64,000 bases of DNA from NCBI GenBank assembly GCA_021818105.1, contig JAKAFB010000006.1, forward strand, positions 37,609 through 101,608, given 5' to 3'. The notes under the pieces are model-generated. The model was not told the DNA's origin. It worked only from the letters and a program-made list of their open reading frames with translations, and did no database searches. The DNA comes from Acidobacteriota bacterium (GTDB lineage Bacteria; Acidobacteriota; Terriglobia; Terriglobales; Acidobacteriaceae). The position numbers and the translations under genes are program-made. This document shows positions 53,593 to 63,984 of this stretch, one piece after another (within the stretch, counting starts at the first letter, position 1; each line of letters opens with the position of its first letter).

Positions 53593-54239
53593 TTCTCACC
53601 ACCCTTTTTCCTGCGGAAGTAGCGGCTCAGGCGCTCGCGCAACTGAAGCCGTGCGCGCAAGAGGCGCGACTTGACGGCTGGAACGCTCAAGCCGAGCGTT
53701 TCTGCCGTTTCTTCTGTGGAAAGCCCTTCCACGTCGCGCAAGACAAAGACAATGCGGAAACCCTGCGGCAATCCCTGGATGGTCTTGCGCAGAATTTCTG
53801 CCAGTTCGGCCTGCGTGTAGTTCTGCTCGGGATCTGGAGCCCAATCGGCCAGGTCGCGGGGGACATTGCCCTCGTCTGTCTCTACATCCTCGTCGATGGA
53901 GACCATTTTGCCGGTACGCCGCTTGCGCAGCCGCATCAGGCTTTCGTTGACTGCAATTCTGACCAACCATGTGTAAAACTTCGAATTTCCCTGGAACTGG
54001 TCGAGCTTCTCATAGGCTTTGAGAAACGCGTCCTGCATAACGTCCTCAGCGTCTTCGCGGTTTTGCGTGATGTGCTGTGCAATCCGGAAGACCTGCCGCT
54101 CGTACTTGCGGACCAGCGTATCGTAGGCCGAAACATCTCCGTTGCGGACCCGTTCGACGAGGGCCACATCGGGATGCTGCTCGTTTTCTCCTGCAATAGG
54201 TTGGATGGTCGCCATGGCCTTTGGTTGCGGGAATTCCAT
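53589..54239 (-). CDS. ECF RNA polymerase sigma factor
   Basis: A 216-residue extracytoplasmic-function sigma-70 factor related to RpoE. Region 2 spans about 35-100 (EDVMQDAFLKAYEKLDQF, FYTWLVRIAVNESL) and region 4 about 145-205 (LPQGFRIVFVLRDVEGLS with TEETAETLGLSVPAVKSRL). A charged linker with ETDEGNVPRD lies between them. The start at 54239 is used; the Met at codon 9 is an alternative. It pairs with the soluble ZAS anti-sigma gene and diverges from the lytic transglycosylase gene. Confidence 0.94.
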   Translation of the reverse strand: MEFPQPKAMATIQPIAGENEQHPDVALVERVRNGDVSAYDTLVRKYERQVFRIAQHITQNREDAEDVMQDAFLKAYEKLDQFQGNSKFYTWLVRIAVNESLMRLRKRRTGKMVSIDEDVETDEGNVPRDLADWAPDPEQNYTQAELAEILRKTIQGLPQGFRIVFVLRDVEGLSTEETAETLGLSVPAVKSRLLRARLQLRERLSRYFRRKKGGEK

Positions 54240-54418
54240 CGAAGATTCGAGAGGGTCCGTTGCATTGAGTTTACCGGACGGCGGTGCAGGGGACCAAACG
54301 GGGCATCAGGCTAACGGACACGAAGGCGCGACGGTCTGACTAGTGACGACAGATTTAGCCGGTAACACTGGTGGTACGGGGGAACTCCGGCGGGATGAAA
54401 GCGGCTTAGAGTGAAAGT

Positions 54419-56815
54419 ATGAAAGGCGGAATTCATTCCACTCCGGCGCGATGGCTGGAGCGATGTGTGGCGATGCTGCTGGCCGCGCTGATGGTTGTGA
54501 TGCCGGTGGCTGTGCGTAGTGCGGAAGTCGACACGCCGGATGCCACAAAGCCGGCGGCTAAGGCGACGAAGAAGGCGAAGGCCAGGAAATCGACGAGCTA
54601 TACGAAAACGAAGGCGGCAAACGCGACGAAAAAGCCGAGCCGCCACGTGCGGCATCGCAGGCCTTCGGCACAGACTCGGCGCATTCGGCAGGCATTTGTG
54701 GCATCGAGCGAGCTGCGACCGATGGCCCAGCAACTGGCAACGATGCGCACGCCGGCAGCCTATGAGGGTGTAACGAACTATGCGCGGAAGCACACGGGCG
54801 ATGCTGCAGCGGCGGCGTATCTGGCGCTGGGGCACGCCTACATGCTGGATAAGCGGTATGCCGAGGCCGTGACTAACCTGCGGGAGGCGCGGCAGGCCAG
54901 TGACGTGCTGGGGGACTACGCGGACTTTCTGGCGGCGCAGGCCGAGCATGCGCGCGGCAACGAACATGCCGCTGAGTTACTGCTGCATGGATTCACACAG
55001 CGATACCCTGATAGTGTTTTTGCGGTCCAGTTGCCTGAGCTGGAGGCGAACGTTCTGCTGGCCATGAAAGATGCGCGAGGAGCACAGAAGGTGCTGGCAG
55101 CGGTGGCTAACGGGCCGGCGGCAAATCGCCCGGGTTATGGATTGGCGCAGGGCCAGGTGGCGCTGGCGCTGGGGCAAAATGATGACGCCGTGCGGATGTT
55201 CAAACAGGTTCTGCTGACGCGCCCGCTGAGCCAGGAGGCTGGCGCGGCACGGACGCAGATTGCGTTGCTCGGTGCGGATTCGACGCTGACCGTGGCGGAG
55301 ATGCGCAGCCTGGCAGACGCGTACTACAAGGCGCACAGGTACAGCGAGGCGGGAGATGAGTATCAAGCACTGACGCGACGGCCGGATCTATCACAGGACA
55401 GCCGCAATGGATTTGCCGTGGCAGCGGCAGCCTGCGACCTGAACCTGAAGCGGCTGAGCAAGGCAGCAGCAGAGGCGCTGCCCGACACGCAGGACGACAA
55501 TGGCGCGCGGAGGATGTATCTGCTGATGGAGCTGGCGCGCGGGCGTGGCGACCAAAGTGGGCAGCAGCAGATTGTTGCGCAGATGGAGACGCGCTTCCCA
55601 AAGAGCACATGGCTGGCGGAGGCGCTGTTTTCAAGCGGCAATATGTATCTGCTGAGCCGAGACTATCCGCATGCGGTGGAGTATTACGGCGAACTGGCCA
55701 AGCGGTTTCCTGAGAGCCGCTATGCTCCGGCAGCTCATTGGAGGGCGGGCTGGCTGAGCTATCGACAGAGGCTTTACAGCGATGCGGCGCGGCTGTTTGA
55801 CGAGCAGATTGAGCGGTATCCGGCAGCGAGCGAGACGGTGGCCGCGCTCTACTGGCGTGCGCGTCTTTATGAGACGCAGGACCACAAGCCGTCGATGGCC
55901 GCGGCGAACTATCGCGCCATTGTGCGCGCCTACCAGCACTACTTCTATGCGCAGATGGCTCGCAAGCGGCTGGCCGCAATGGGCAATGTGCAGCCGGCCA
56001 ACGAGCCGCTGCTGGAGAGATTCAAGGCGAAACCGGTGCCGCAGCTGGATGATGGCTTTCCAGATGATAACGAGCATCTTGCAAAGGCGCGTGTACTGGC
56101 AAATGCGGGCATGAATGACTATGTGCCGCTGGAGATTGCCGCGGACCCGGATTCCGCATCGTGGAGCGCACTGGCAGAAGCGGAGATTTTTGCTTCGTAC
56201 GGTGAGACATTCAGAGCCATGCGTGCGCTGAAGCGGGCACTGCCTTACGCGGCTACTGCATCCATCGACGCCATTCCGCTGGCATATTGGCGGATTCTTT
56301 TCCCGGAGCCCTATTGGGACACGATCAAGGAGGAGTCAGAGAAGAATCACCTTGATCCCTACCTGGTGGCATCGCTCATCCGGCAGGAGTCAGAGTTCAA
56401 TCCGGCGGTGATTTCGTATGCGAACGCCTACGGATTGATGCAATTACTGCCCTCGGTGGGCAGGGCCATGGCGCGGGAAGAGGGCATGACGCATTTTCAG
56501 ACATTTCAACTGCTGAACCCGGAGACAAACATACGCCTCGGGACGCGGTACCTAAGGAAGATGCTGGATCACTTTGGCGGCGTGGAGGAGTACGCTCTGG
56601 CGGCCTACAACGCGGGAGACAATCGCGTGGAGGACTGGAAGGACGCAGGGCCGTATGACGGGATGGATGAATTTGTGGAGTCGATCCCGTTTACGCAGAC
56701 GCGTGAGTACGTGCAGGCCATTTTGCGGAACATCGAGACGTATCGGGCGATTGATGGGGCAGAGCGCGCCGGTACAAAGGCTGCATCTGGCGGTGGTGCA
56801 TCTGGCGGACAATGA
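54419..56815 (+). CDS. Slt70-like soluble lytic transglycosylase
   Basis: A 798-residue periplasmic murein hydrolase that cleaves glycan strands to anhydro-muropeptides. An N-terminal signal region (about 12-34) is followed by a strongly basic Lys/Ala linker (about 45-95), a long alpha-helical TPR-like superhelix (about 110-610) and a C-terminal SLT domain with catalytic E657 in IRQESEFNP, then YGLMQLLP, RLGTRYLR and ALAAYNAG. The tail ends in a Gly/Ala/Ser-rich stretch. Its neighbour is the ECF sigma/anti-sigma pair, which could control it. Confidence 0.93.
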   Translation: MKGGIHSTPARWLERCVAMLLAALMVVMPVAVRSAEVDTPDATKPAAKATKKAKARKSTSYTKTKAANATKKPSRHVRHRRPSAQTRRIRQAFVASSELRPMAQQLATMRTPAAYEGVTNYARKHTGDAAAAAYLALGHAYMLDKRYAEAVTNLREARQASDVLGDYADFLAAQAEHARGNEHAAELLLHGFTQRYPDSVFAVQLPELEANVLLAMKDARGAQKVLAAVANGPAANRPGYGLAQGQVALALGQNDDAVRMFKQVLLTRPLSQEAGAARTQIALLGADSTLTVAEMRSLADAYYKAHRYSEAGDEYQALTRRPDLSQDSRNGFAVAAAACDLNLKRLSKAAAEALPDTQDDNGARRMYLLMELARGRGDQSGQQQIVAQMETRFPKSTWLAEALFSSGNMYLLSRDYPHAVEYYGELAKRFPESRYAPAAHWRAGWLSYRQRLYSDAARLFDEQIERYPAASETVAALYWRARLYETQDHKPSMAAANYRAIVRAYQHYFYAQMARKRLAAMGNVQPANEPLLERFKAKPVPQLDDGFPDDNEHLAKARVLANAGMNDYVPLEIAADPDSASWSALAEAEIFASYGETFRAMRALKRALPYAATASIDAIPLAYWRILFPEPYWDTIKEESEKNHLDPYLVASLIRQESEFNPAVISYANAYGLMQLLPSVGRAMAREEGMTHFQTFQLLNPETNIRLGTRYLRKMLDHFGGVEEYALAAYNAGDNRVEDWKDAGPYDGMDEFVESIPFTQTREYVQAILRNIETYRAIDGAERAGTKAASGGGASGGQ

Positions 56816-57013
56816 CATTCGACGAGGCGCGTGGGAATCCGAGTTGATACTCCCTACCACCGATATGTGATTGACGTTGAAGAGCAACGGAAGCAAGACT
56901 ACTCAGCAAAAGGAGACGGTGACGTCTCTGCCGAGCGGCACGCAGTGGGAGGAGCAGGAGACTGCGTGAATGAGGAATCGCTGCAACGCAACCCGAACCC
57001 CAAGGAGGGAAGC

Positions 57014-57277
57014 ATGCCAGCCGATCTGCAGTTTCTGGAAGAATGGATTCCCGAAAGAATGGCGCCTGGAACAGTTTTCGTGTTGGAAAGTGAGTCCAAG
57101 CTGGGAAACACGCAGAACCCGTACGTGGCTGTGATGTCATGCCCGCGCTGCGGCACGCTGGGGCTGATTACGCGGCGACAGCTGTGTGAGGGAGAGACGA
57201 TGATTTGCGGCGGGGATACGTGCTCTGCTGAGTACAGGCTGGATGGTGAGGCGATTTGCTTTCGGGTTCCGCAATAG
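57014..57277 (+). CDS. Small cysteine-rich protein, unknown
   Basis: An 87-residue soluble protein, not recognised. It has a CPRC pair (about C43/C46) and three later cysteines (in QLCEG, MICGG and DTCSAEY), so it may bind zinc as a ribbon, although the second half-site is irregular. A strong ribosome binding site AAGGAGGG lies before the ATG at 57014; the open frame upstream to 56831 is unlikely to be translated. It stands alone between the transglycosylase and the tRNA gene. Confidence 0.65.
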   Translation: MPADLQFLEEWIPERMAPGTVFVLESESKLGNTQNPYVAVMSCPRCGTLGLITRRQLCEGETMICGGDTCSAEYRLDGEAICFRVPQ

Positions 57278-57411
57278 ATGTGGAGCTTCCAGGGTTAGTC
57301 ATCGAGGCTTGGAACGAAGAATTTCGTGCAGGTTATTGCCGGGGAGAAGCGGCGTGCCTACATTGGGTGTGTTGGCTCGGCTAACATGGAACATGTACCC
57401 AATGGCTTTGA

Positions 57412-57500
57412 GCCCGGATGGCGAAACTGGCAGACGCAGCGGACTTAAAATCCGCAGACCTTAACCGGTCGTGGGGGTTCGATTCCCCCTCCGGGCACCA
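57412..57500 (+). tRNA. tRNA-Leu (anticodon UAA)
   Basis: The full cloverleaf is legible: acceptor arm GCCCGGA with TCCGGGC, anticodon stem GCGGA/TCCGC closing the loop CTTAAAA with anticodon TAA, a long class II variable arm (GACC/GGTC), the T arm GGGGG-TTCGATT-CCCCC, discriminator A and a genomically encoded CCA end at 57498-57500. Confidence 0.96.
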
Positions 57501-57559
57501 GCGGAAACAGCATGACGGCCTACGCTGAGTGCTTTCTTACGAGAACACAGGAACGAATG

Positions 57560-58735
57560 CTAACGCGGAGGAGATTCCTGCACGCGGATACCGCTATCGG
57601 TCTCAGCACTGGGATGGACGATGACATGTTCGCCGGGCTGAAGACCGCTGAGGACCTCCCAATAGACCTCTCCGCGATGGCCAATTTGCACGACGGTTTT
57701 GCGAGCCCGCGCATCCTTCACGGTGAAAACGGCCCAGTCTGATCCGCTGCGGAAGACAGCACTGGAAGGGACGAGCAAGACATCCTGACCCTGCCAAACG
57801 ATGACACGCGTTTCAACGTGATAGCCGTCTTCCATGCCATGTGAGTCACCGGCAAAGTCGCAGATGACATTCACGCGCTGTTCCTCGACGCCCAGAGCGG
57901 AGATCTTAGTAAAGGCGCCGGGCTCGATCATGCGGACGACGGCGGGGATTGGCGTGTCGCCGCCCCAGTCTGTGATGACTGCGGACATGCCGGGGCGAAT
58001 GCGCACGGCGTCGCGCGTGAGAAAGTCCGTGACGATTTCGAGGCGCGGTGTGTAGCCGATCTCGAGGATGGGCATGCCGGGAGCCACAACTTTCTCACTC
58101 TTCTCGATAAGCCGCAGCACGCGTCCATCAACAGGCGAGATGAGGGCGGTGGGCAGGTGCGAACTTCCATCCTGTTGAACGAGCAGTGCCGCCCTGGCTT
58201 CTTCGACCTGATAGGAGGCGGATTCCGCGGCGGAGAGCGCAGCCTGAAGCTGCTTGCGAGCAAGCTGGTCAATGGTTGCAGCCTTGTCTAGCGCTTCCTT
58301 TGAGATGATGCCGTGCTGCTGAAGCTCTCGGCTTCTGGCCAGGTCCTGGGCCGCTTGTGCAGCGTCCGCGCGGGCACGGTCGGCGAGTGCATTGGCCTGG
58401 TCCTGCGCGGACTTTGCTGCCTTGAGACGCGCCTCAAGAACGGCAGTCTGACGCGGGTCTATGGGCGCCGGATCAATCCATGCGACTGCGTCTCCGGCGT
58501 GGACGTGATCGCCTGCGTCGAGGGTGACGCGACGGAGGATGCCGGAGACCGTAGCGGCGACGACGAAGTGATCGTGCATGCGCGTCTTGCCTTCTTCTTC
58601 GACGAACTCCTGCAACTCTCCGCGGCGCACTTCGACGGTTTGCACCGGCACGGGAGCGGGCCGGAAGAGGAATGCGATGCCGGCGGCCAGCAGCAGCGCG
58701 CCAAAGATGAGCGCGATTTGTGTTCGTCGTTTCAT
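57560..58735 (-). CDS. HlyD-family periplasmic adaptor of an ABC efflux system
   Basis: A 391-residue membrane fusion protein. One N-terminal transmembrane helix (about 8-25), a lipoyl/biotinyl half-motif, a long alpha-helical hairpin (about 95-190, Ala/Gln/Arg rich), the second lipoyl half (SPVDGRVLRL) and beta-barrel and membrane-proximal domains (about 215-385). It bridges inner-membrane transporter and outer membrane channel. It is third in a tight operon after the ATPase and the permease (one base from the permease stop). No TolC-like gene is in the window. Confidence 0.9.
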   Translation of the reverse strand: MKRRTQIALIFGALLLAAGIAFLFRPAPVPVQTVEVRRGELQEFVEEEGKTRMHDHFVVAATVSGILRRVTLDAGDHVHAGDAVAWIDPAPIDPRQTAVLEARLKAAKSAQDQANALADRARADAAQAAQDLARSRELQQHGIISKEALDKAATIDQLARKQLQAALSAAESASYQVEEARAALLVQQDGSSHLPTALISPVDGRVLRLIEKSEKVVAPGMPILEIGYTPRLEIVTDFLTRDAVRIRPGMSAVITDWGGDTPIPAVVRMIEPGAFTKISALGVEEQRVNVICDFAGDSHGMEDGYHVETRVIVWQGQDVLLVPSSAVFRSGSDWAVFTVKDARARKTVVQIGHRGEVYWEVLSGLQPGEHVIVHPSAETDSGIRVQESPPR

Positions 58736-58736
58736 C

Positions 58737-61100
58737 TCACTCCCTGGCCTTCAACACGGAGACGATGTCGAGCTTTGAGATGCGTCGGCTCACGAGTATA
58801 CCCGAGAGAACCGCTGAGAAAAGAACAATCAAGAATGCCCAGGCGTAGCTGGCAGGCAGGACGACGAGAGGCATGCGATAGAGCTCAGTCCGCATGGCCG
58901 CCGCCAAAACAGCGCAGAGTGCGTAGCCGGCCAGAAAGCCGAAGGGCAGGGCAAAGAGGGTGATCAGTGCCTGTTCACCAAGGAGAATGAAGGTGATTTC
59001 GTGGCGCGTAAAGCCCAGCACGCGCATTGTTGACAGCTCGCGTGCGCGCTCTGAGAGGGCGATCCGCGCGCCGTTGTAAATCATGCCTACAGCAATGATG
59101 ATGGCGAAGACCATCAACGTTCCAATCGAGATGGTCATGCTGCGATCGATGGTTTCTTTGAAGCTGTCGACCTGGGCCTGCTTGACGGAGACGGCGGCGA
59201 CCGCAGGCAGGCTTTTAAGAGTTGAATAGAGCAATTGCTGATGGCTGGCATCGACCTGCAAAAAGGCTCCCGAGATGGAGTGATCCTCCAGGAGGAGACG
59301 GTTGAGGGCGTGCAGTTCGATGTAGGCATTGGTGCCAAGCAGCTCATCCACGGTGCCGGCGACAATCACATCATGCACGGAGCGCCGTCCTTCGAGGACT
59401 TCCACGCGCAGGTGCTTGCCGGGCGAGATATGAAGGATGTCGGCAAGGGCGGCACTGATGATAATTCCGTCGCCTAGCAAGGGCTGCCTGTGGCCGTGCT
59501 GATCCATGAGTGTGCGCATTTCACCATTACTGCTAAGGCCAAGCAGAGCTGTCTTGCGCCAGCGATGCCCATGACGAAGTCGAACAGGGACGGCTCGGAA
59601 TGGCTCAGCACGGATGACACCGGGCAGGCGAGCGAGTTCTAGGCTCGCGGATGCGGAATGAGCTTCGTTGAGGGCGACGGCGATATCCTCGCGCTGCGCA
59701 TCGCGGAACTGCAAGGTCATCATGCGATCAACTGAGTTGAACATGCCGAACTCAACGACGACGATCATGATGGAGGAACAGATGGCGAAGGCCGAGGCCA
59801 GCGCGCGCCATGGGCGGCGCTCGATGTTGCGCAGGGTCATGCGCACGGCGGGGTGTATCCGACGCAGGTTGAAGCGGTCGATGATGCGAGGGCGAAATTC
59901 TGGGGGCTTTTCAGGGCGCATGGCTTCAGCCGGGGGAAGCGAAGCGGCGCTTCGAACGGCGCCGGCAGCGCCAGCGACCGCAGTGATGAGGCTGATGACT
60001 CCGGCCCAGATGAAGATGCGCGGCTCGGGCTGATAGACAAGAATGGGGAACCGATAAAACTCAGCGTAGAGTGAGGCCAGCCGAATGCCGTAGTACCAGC
60101 CAACGGCGCAGCCGAGGAGGTAGCCCGCGAGGGCAACGAGCAGACTGAACTGGACGTAATGCATGATGACCTGCATGTTGGTGTAGCCGAAGGCCTTGAC
60201 GACGGCAATTTCAGTGCGTTGTATGCTCACGAGGCGGCTGAATGACAGGTGCACGAGGAGCGCGGCCACGACGAGAAAGATGGCGGGAATGATGTTGGCG
60301 CTGATGCGGTTCTGCGAGATTTCATCGGAGACGAAACGGTGCGAGGTTTGATCAGCGCGTCCGTATGCCCCCAGGCAGCCATATGGGTCCAGGAGGTGAT
60401 CGATACGCGCGATGACGTCAGCCTCGTCCGCGCGCGGCTGGAGAGCGATGGCTACAGAATTGAAGGCACCGTCCATGTCGAGGGCGGCTTCCAGGGCATG
60501 GGCAGGCATCCAGAGGACGCCGAAGCGTTTATTGTCTGGGAAGAGAGACGCGCCGCCGCGAATTTCGTAGATGTATTCCGGCGAGAGCGCGATGCCGACG
60601 ATGGTGAGTCGCTGCCAGCGGCCTTGAATGACAGCCTCAAGGCTGTCGCCGAGCACGAGGTGATTGGCGATGGCAAAGGCCTCGCTGGCGACGATTTCGC
60701 GGTCGGATGCGGGGTCAGCGAAGCGGCCCTGACGGAGAAAGAGAGCATTCAGGCTGCCTGCCTGCTTAGGTTCAAGAGAGAGCAGACGACCAACGGCGGG
60801 CTCATAGAGGCCCGGAACGTTGAGTGTCACGTCCATGACGACGCGTGTCTGGACCTGTTGGACGCCGGGAATTTCGCGGATGCGAGCCGCAACCCAGTAA
60901 GGGGCACGCTTGACCTCGGCGAACACATCGGCGAAACGGTACTCGGCATAGTAGCTTTGCTGCGAGCGCAACAGAGAGCGATACATGGCCCGCATGGTGA
61001 CGAAAGACGCCACACCGCAGGCTATGACGAGCGCAATGGCTGTAACCTGGCCCTTCATGTGAAACAGATCGCGGTACAGCTTGCGATGGAGTGCTGTCAT
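58737..61100 (-). CDS. ABC transporter permease, two FtsX domains
   Basis: A 787-residue inner membrane permease with two FtsX/MacB-type modules: an N-terminal helix (about 17-37), a periplasmic domain (about 45-260), three helices (about 265-385), a second helix-periplasmic-helices set (about 430-780) and the family C-terminus ending [13 protein letters not shown]. This ten-helix layout resembles YbbP/DevC-like permeases for lipoprotein or hydrophobic substrate export. It lies three bases after the ATPase gene and one base before the HlyD gene, making a complete ABC export operon. Confidence 0.9.
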   Translation of the reverse strand: MTALHRKLYRDLFHMKGQVTAIALVIACGVASFVTMRAMYRSLLRSQQSYYAEYRFADVFAEVKRAPYWVAARIREIPGVQQVQTRVVMDVTLNVPGLYEPAVGRLLSLEPKQAGSLNALFLRQGRFADPASDREIVASEAFAIANHLVLGDSLEAVIQGRWQRLTIVGIALSPEYIYEIRGGASLFPDNKRFGVLWMPAHALEAALDMDGAFNSVAIALQPRADEADVIARIDHLLDPYGCLGAYGRADQTSHRFVSDEISQNRISANIIPAIFLVVAALLVHLSFSRLVSIQRTEIAVVKAFGYTNMQVIMHYVQFSLLVALAGYLLGCAVGWYYGIRLASLYAEFYRFPILVYQPEPRIFIWAGVISLITAVAGAAGAVRSAASLPPAEAMRPEKPPEFRPRIIDRFNLRRIHPAVRMTLRNIERRPWRALASAFAICSSIMIVVVEFGMFNSVDRMMTLQFRDAQREDIAVALNEAHSASASLELARLPGVIRAEPFRAVPVRLRHGHRWRKTALLGLSSNGEMRTLMDQHGHRQPLLGDGIIISAALADILHISPGKHLRVEVLEGRRSVHDVIVAGTVDELLGTNAYIELHALNRLLLEDHSISGAFLQVDASHQQLLYSTLKSLPAVAAVSVKQAQVDSFKETIDRSMTISIGTLMVFAIIIAVGMIYNGARIALSERARELSTMRVLGFTRHEITFILLGEQALITLFALPFGFLAGYALCAVLAAAMRTELYRMPLVVLPASYAWAFLIVLFSAVLSGILVSRRISKLDIVSVLKARE

Positions 61101-61103
61101 GGC

Positions 61104-61844
61104 TCACCACATCAAGTCCTCGGGTCGTGCCCGCTCAGCATTGCGAGTAACATCGACGATTTCACCGCTGCGCAGGCGGATGACGCGGTCTGCCATGGCT
61201 GCGATGGCGGCGTTGTGGGTGATGACAGCGACAAGGGTATGCAAAGTGGCATTGATGTTGGCAAGGACATCGAGCACGAGCTTTGCTGTGGGGAAATCAA
61301 GAGCGCCGGTAGGCTCGTCGCAGAGGAGTATGTCAGGATTTTTGGCGATGGCACGGGCAATGGCGACCCGTTGTTGCTCTCCGCCGGAGAGCTGGGAAGG
61401 AAAGTGGCTTTCGCGATCTGCCAGGCCTACAAGGCGTAGTGCTTCGTGGGGATCCATGGGGTGTTCGGCAATCTCTGTGACCAAGGCGACATTTTCGAAA
61501 GCGGTGAGGCTGGGGATGAGGTTGTAGAACTGGAAGACGAAGCCGACGTGTTCACGACGGAAGCGCGTGAGTCCGGCGTCGCCTGCTTCAGAGAGCCAGT
61601 GATCGCGGAAGCGCACATCGCCGCTGGTGGGCTTGTCGAGGCCGCCGAGGATATTGAGCAAGGTGGATTTGCCGCTGCCGGAAGGACCTAGGAAGACGAC
61701 AAATTCGCCTGCGTTCAGATCAAGCTCAATGGAACGGAGCGCGACGATGGGGATGCCACCGGTCTGATAGGTCTTTGAGACGGAGTGGACGTGGAAAACG
61801 ACTTCACCCGACCCGCCTGCGTGGCTGTTCACTGCATTCGCCAT
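61104..61844 (-). CDS. ABC transporter ATPase (LolD/MacB type)
   Basis: A 246-residue ATPase that powers the adjacent FtsX-type permease. Walker [11 protein letters not shown]-loop [18 protein letters not shown], signature QLSGGEQQR, Walker [13 protein letters not shown] and the H-loop VITHNAAIA are canonical for the LolD/MacB group. The ATG at 61844 ([11 protein letters not shown]) has GGGGG just upstream and is preferred over the ATG at 61877. It is first in the operon ATPase-permease-adaptor. The substrate is unknown. Confidence 0.92.
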   Translation of the reverse strand: MANAVNSHAGGSGEVVFHVHSVSKTYQTGGIPIVALRSIELDLNAGEFVVFLGPSGSGKSTLLNILGGLDKPTSGDVRFRDHWLSEAGDAGLTRFRREHVGFVFQFYNLIPSLTAFENVALVTEIAEHPMDPHEALRLVGLADRESHFPSQLSGGEQQRVAIARAIAKNPDILLCDEPTGALDFPTAKLVLDVLANINATLHTLVAVITHNAAIAAMADRVIRLRSGEIVDVTRNAERARPEDLMW

Positions 61845-62008
61845 ACAGCCCCCGCCATCAACGCACTCAAAAGCCACGTCTATTGTGCAGTATGCATGAA
61901 AGCGCTGCGGTGATCCAGGTCACCCGCTGCAGTACAGACTGCTCACGCATACGGCGCGAACAGGCTGTACTTACAGTAGTTCAGCGTGATTTGGATTGGG
62001 GGCAGAAG

Positions 62009-62779
62009 CTAGTCGCGGCTGCGCATTTTGGCAAGCAAGCGCAGCATCTCAAGGTAGAGCCAGATGAGGGTGACCATGATGCCAAAGGCACCGTACCACT
62101 CCATGTATTTGGGCGCGCCGTAGTTCACGCCCTGCTCGATGAAGTCGAAGTCGAGGACGAGGTTCAGGGCGGCGATGCAGACGACGATGAGACTGAAGCC
62201 AATGCCGATGGGGCCGGATCCATTGACAGTGAGGAAGTGAACGCCAAAGAATCCGAGGATCATCTCGGCGAGGTAGAAGAGCATGATGCCGCCGGTGGCA
62301 GCAATGACGCCGAGGCGGAACTTCTGGGTGACCTTGATGACACCGGAACTGTAAGCCATGAGGAGCACAAAGAGTGTGCCGAAGGTAAGGCCAACGGCCT
62401 GGATGGCAATGCCGGGATAACGGAGGTCAAAGACCGCCGACACGCCCCCGAGTACTAGACCCTCAAGCAGCGCATAGATGGGCGCAGTAACAGGCGACCA
62501 CTCCTTCATAAAGACGGTGACCATGGCGCAGATGAAGCCCCCAAAGGCACCGATGAGCAGTTGTGGAGCGACGTCAGCAGGATTGCGGGACTGGAGGAAA
62601 AGGTGCCAGGTCCAGGCTGCTGTGGCCAAGGTGCAGATGAGCAAGATGCCGGTCTTGTTCACGGTGCCGCTGAGGGTCATGCGGTCAGTGGCATCGAGGG
62701 CGCCCCCGAAGGAGCCACGCGCAACGTCGCGAAAGGTTTTGTCGCTTAGGGCAGGATTGGAGGTCTTCATCAGGGGCAT
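62009..62779 (-). CDS. Bax inhibitor-1/YccA family membrane protein
   Basis: A 256-residue polytopic membrane protein of the BI-1 family, with seven predicted helices spread over residues 40-250 and the conserved aspartate-bearing C-terminal region (LVLDFDFIEQGVNYGAPKYMEW). Bacterial members are proton/calcium leak channels or FtsH-associated. The frame is open to 63052, but the ATG at 62779 has GGAG nine bases upstream; an ATG two codons earlier is possible. It stands alone between the ABC operon and the integration scar. Confidence 0.85.
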   Translation of the reverse strand: MPLMKTSNPALSDKTFRDVARGSFGGALDATDRMTLSGTVNKTGILLICTLATAAWTWHLFLQSRNPADVAPQLLIGAFGGFICAMVTVFMKEWSPVTAPIYALLEGLVLGGVSAVFDLRYPGIAIQAVGLTFGTLFVLLMAYSSGVIKVTQKFRLGVIAATGGIMLFYLAEMILGFFGVHFLTVNGSGPIGIGFSLIVVCIAALNLVLDFDFIEQGVNYGAPKYMEWYGAFGIMVTLIWLYLEMLRLLAKMRSRD

Positions 62780-62872
62780 GGACATAATCTCCGTAGCAAA
62801 TAGAAGAGGATGGGTTTCGCCAGGGCGTGCGCAAGAAGCCTGAACCGCTAGGTTCATCTTACCAATAAGAGG

Positions 62873-63082
62873 ATGAGGGAAGGGCGGATCCGCAGAGGCG
62901 AATTTGGGCGAAGCCAAGCGGTGAGATTGTACAGGCTGGTCAAGACACCGGCCGGATGGAAGCACGTACCGGCGTCCATGAGCGCGAGAGGGCGTGTGTG
63001 GCATGGCTATGCGATCGAGAATGGCGAGGGAAAGGAGTACCCGGCAGGGCATACGAATGCCCCGACAACTGTGGATCAGTAA
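62873..63082 (+). pseudogene. N-terminal remnant of a site-specific integrase
   Basis: A 69-codon frame whose middle (VRLYRLVKTPAGWKHV, then SARGRVWHGYAI and GKEYPAGH) resembles the N-terminal opening of the tyrosine recombinases common in Acidobacteria, which continue for about 300 more residues with core-binding and catalytic domains. Here a stop follows at once, so only the first domain is left. Recognition rests on my memory of this N-terminal pattern and is not certain. It lies back to back with the P4-type integrase remnant. Confidence 0.45.
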
Positions 63083-63086
63083 GTTT

Positions 63087-63811
63087 TCAGAGGCTACTTA
63101 AGAACCGGTAGAATTTTACCCGGCTTACTCTCGCCAACAGACGGTTACTCAGATAGACCTCCATTGCGCGGATCAGGTCAGGAAGTTCGCGCGCATCCAC
63201 GCGGGCATAGTTCACCTTGCGCGTGGACTTCAGAAATTCGCTGGGACGAATCTCGCTGGCTGGGTTGCGCGTGGCGTATCCGTGGGCGATGGCGAAGCGG
63301 AAGACTTGTCCGGTCGTCTCCAGGGCGCGCTTGGCAATGTCGCGCGCTCCGCGCTGCTCAATGGCTTTGGTCATGGCCACCAGTTCCGGCGCTGCAATCA
63401 ATGCGATGGGCCGCGTGCCCAAGCAGGGCAGAATGTCGGCCTCCATGCGCAGCTTCACCTAGTCCACATGGCGCGGGCTATTGCCATCCTGCCAGTGAGC
63501 CAGCCAAATGCGGGCAACACACTGGAAGGAATTCTCCACCGCCGCCTTTCCGCCTTGCGCTCGGCCATAAGGCCTGTACCGGTGGCCAGCAGCTTGCGCG
63601 CCGCAGCATGGCGCTCTCTGGCTAGAGACAGAGACACATCGGGATAGCTTCCGAAGGTCGTGAGCTTTTCGCGGCCTTCATGGCGATAAGTCCAGCGCCA
63701 AATCTTTCCACCCGGAGGCGTGACCCACAGAAACAGTCTTGCGCCATCGCTCACCTTATATGGTCCTGTGCTCGGCTTAACAAGCTTGATCTGGACGTCT
63801 GTCAGCCTCAT
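63087..63811 (-). pseudogene. Degraded P4-type tyrosine integrase
   Basis: The N-terminal DUF4102 arm-binding domain (MRLTDVQIKLVKPS, VTPPGGKIWRWTYR, LTTFGSYPDVSLSLARER) starts at 63811. The reading frame shifts around 63555, and the new frame (FQCVARIWLAHWQDG) meets a TAG at about 63462 before continuing as the core-binding domain (MEADILPCLGTRPIALI, GQVFRFAIAHGYATRNPASEI). The catalytic domain with its R-H-R-Y tetrad is absent and replaced by an unrelated tail. The gene is thus broken three ways. It faces away from the 3' end of a tRNA-Ser, the classic site of such islands. Confidence 0.85.
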
Positions 63812-63984
63812 GAAGTCGCCTCCGGGCGATGTACCCACACCTTGAAGTGTGATGTGCCCACAGATACACCCACACGATTGGGCGGCTTCCGTTGTAGCTT
63901 GATGGACAGTGAAAAGCAATAAGTTATTTATTATCAGTTGATTTAGCTTGGAACAAGACTTTGTATGACGTCTTCAGTAGGAGT

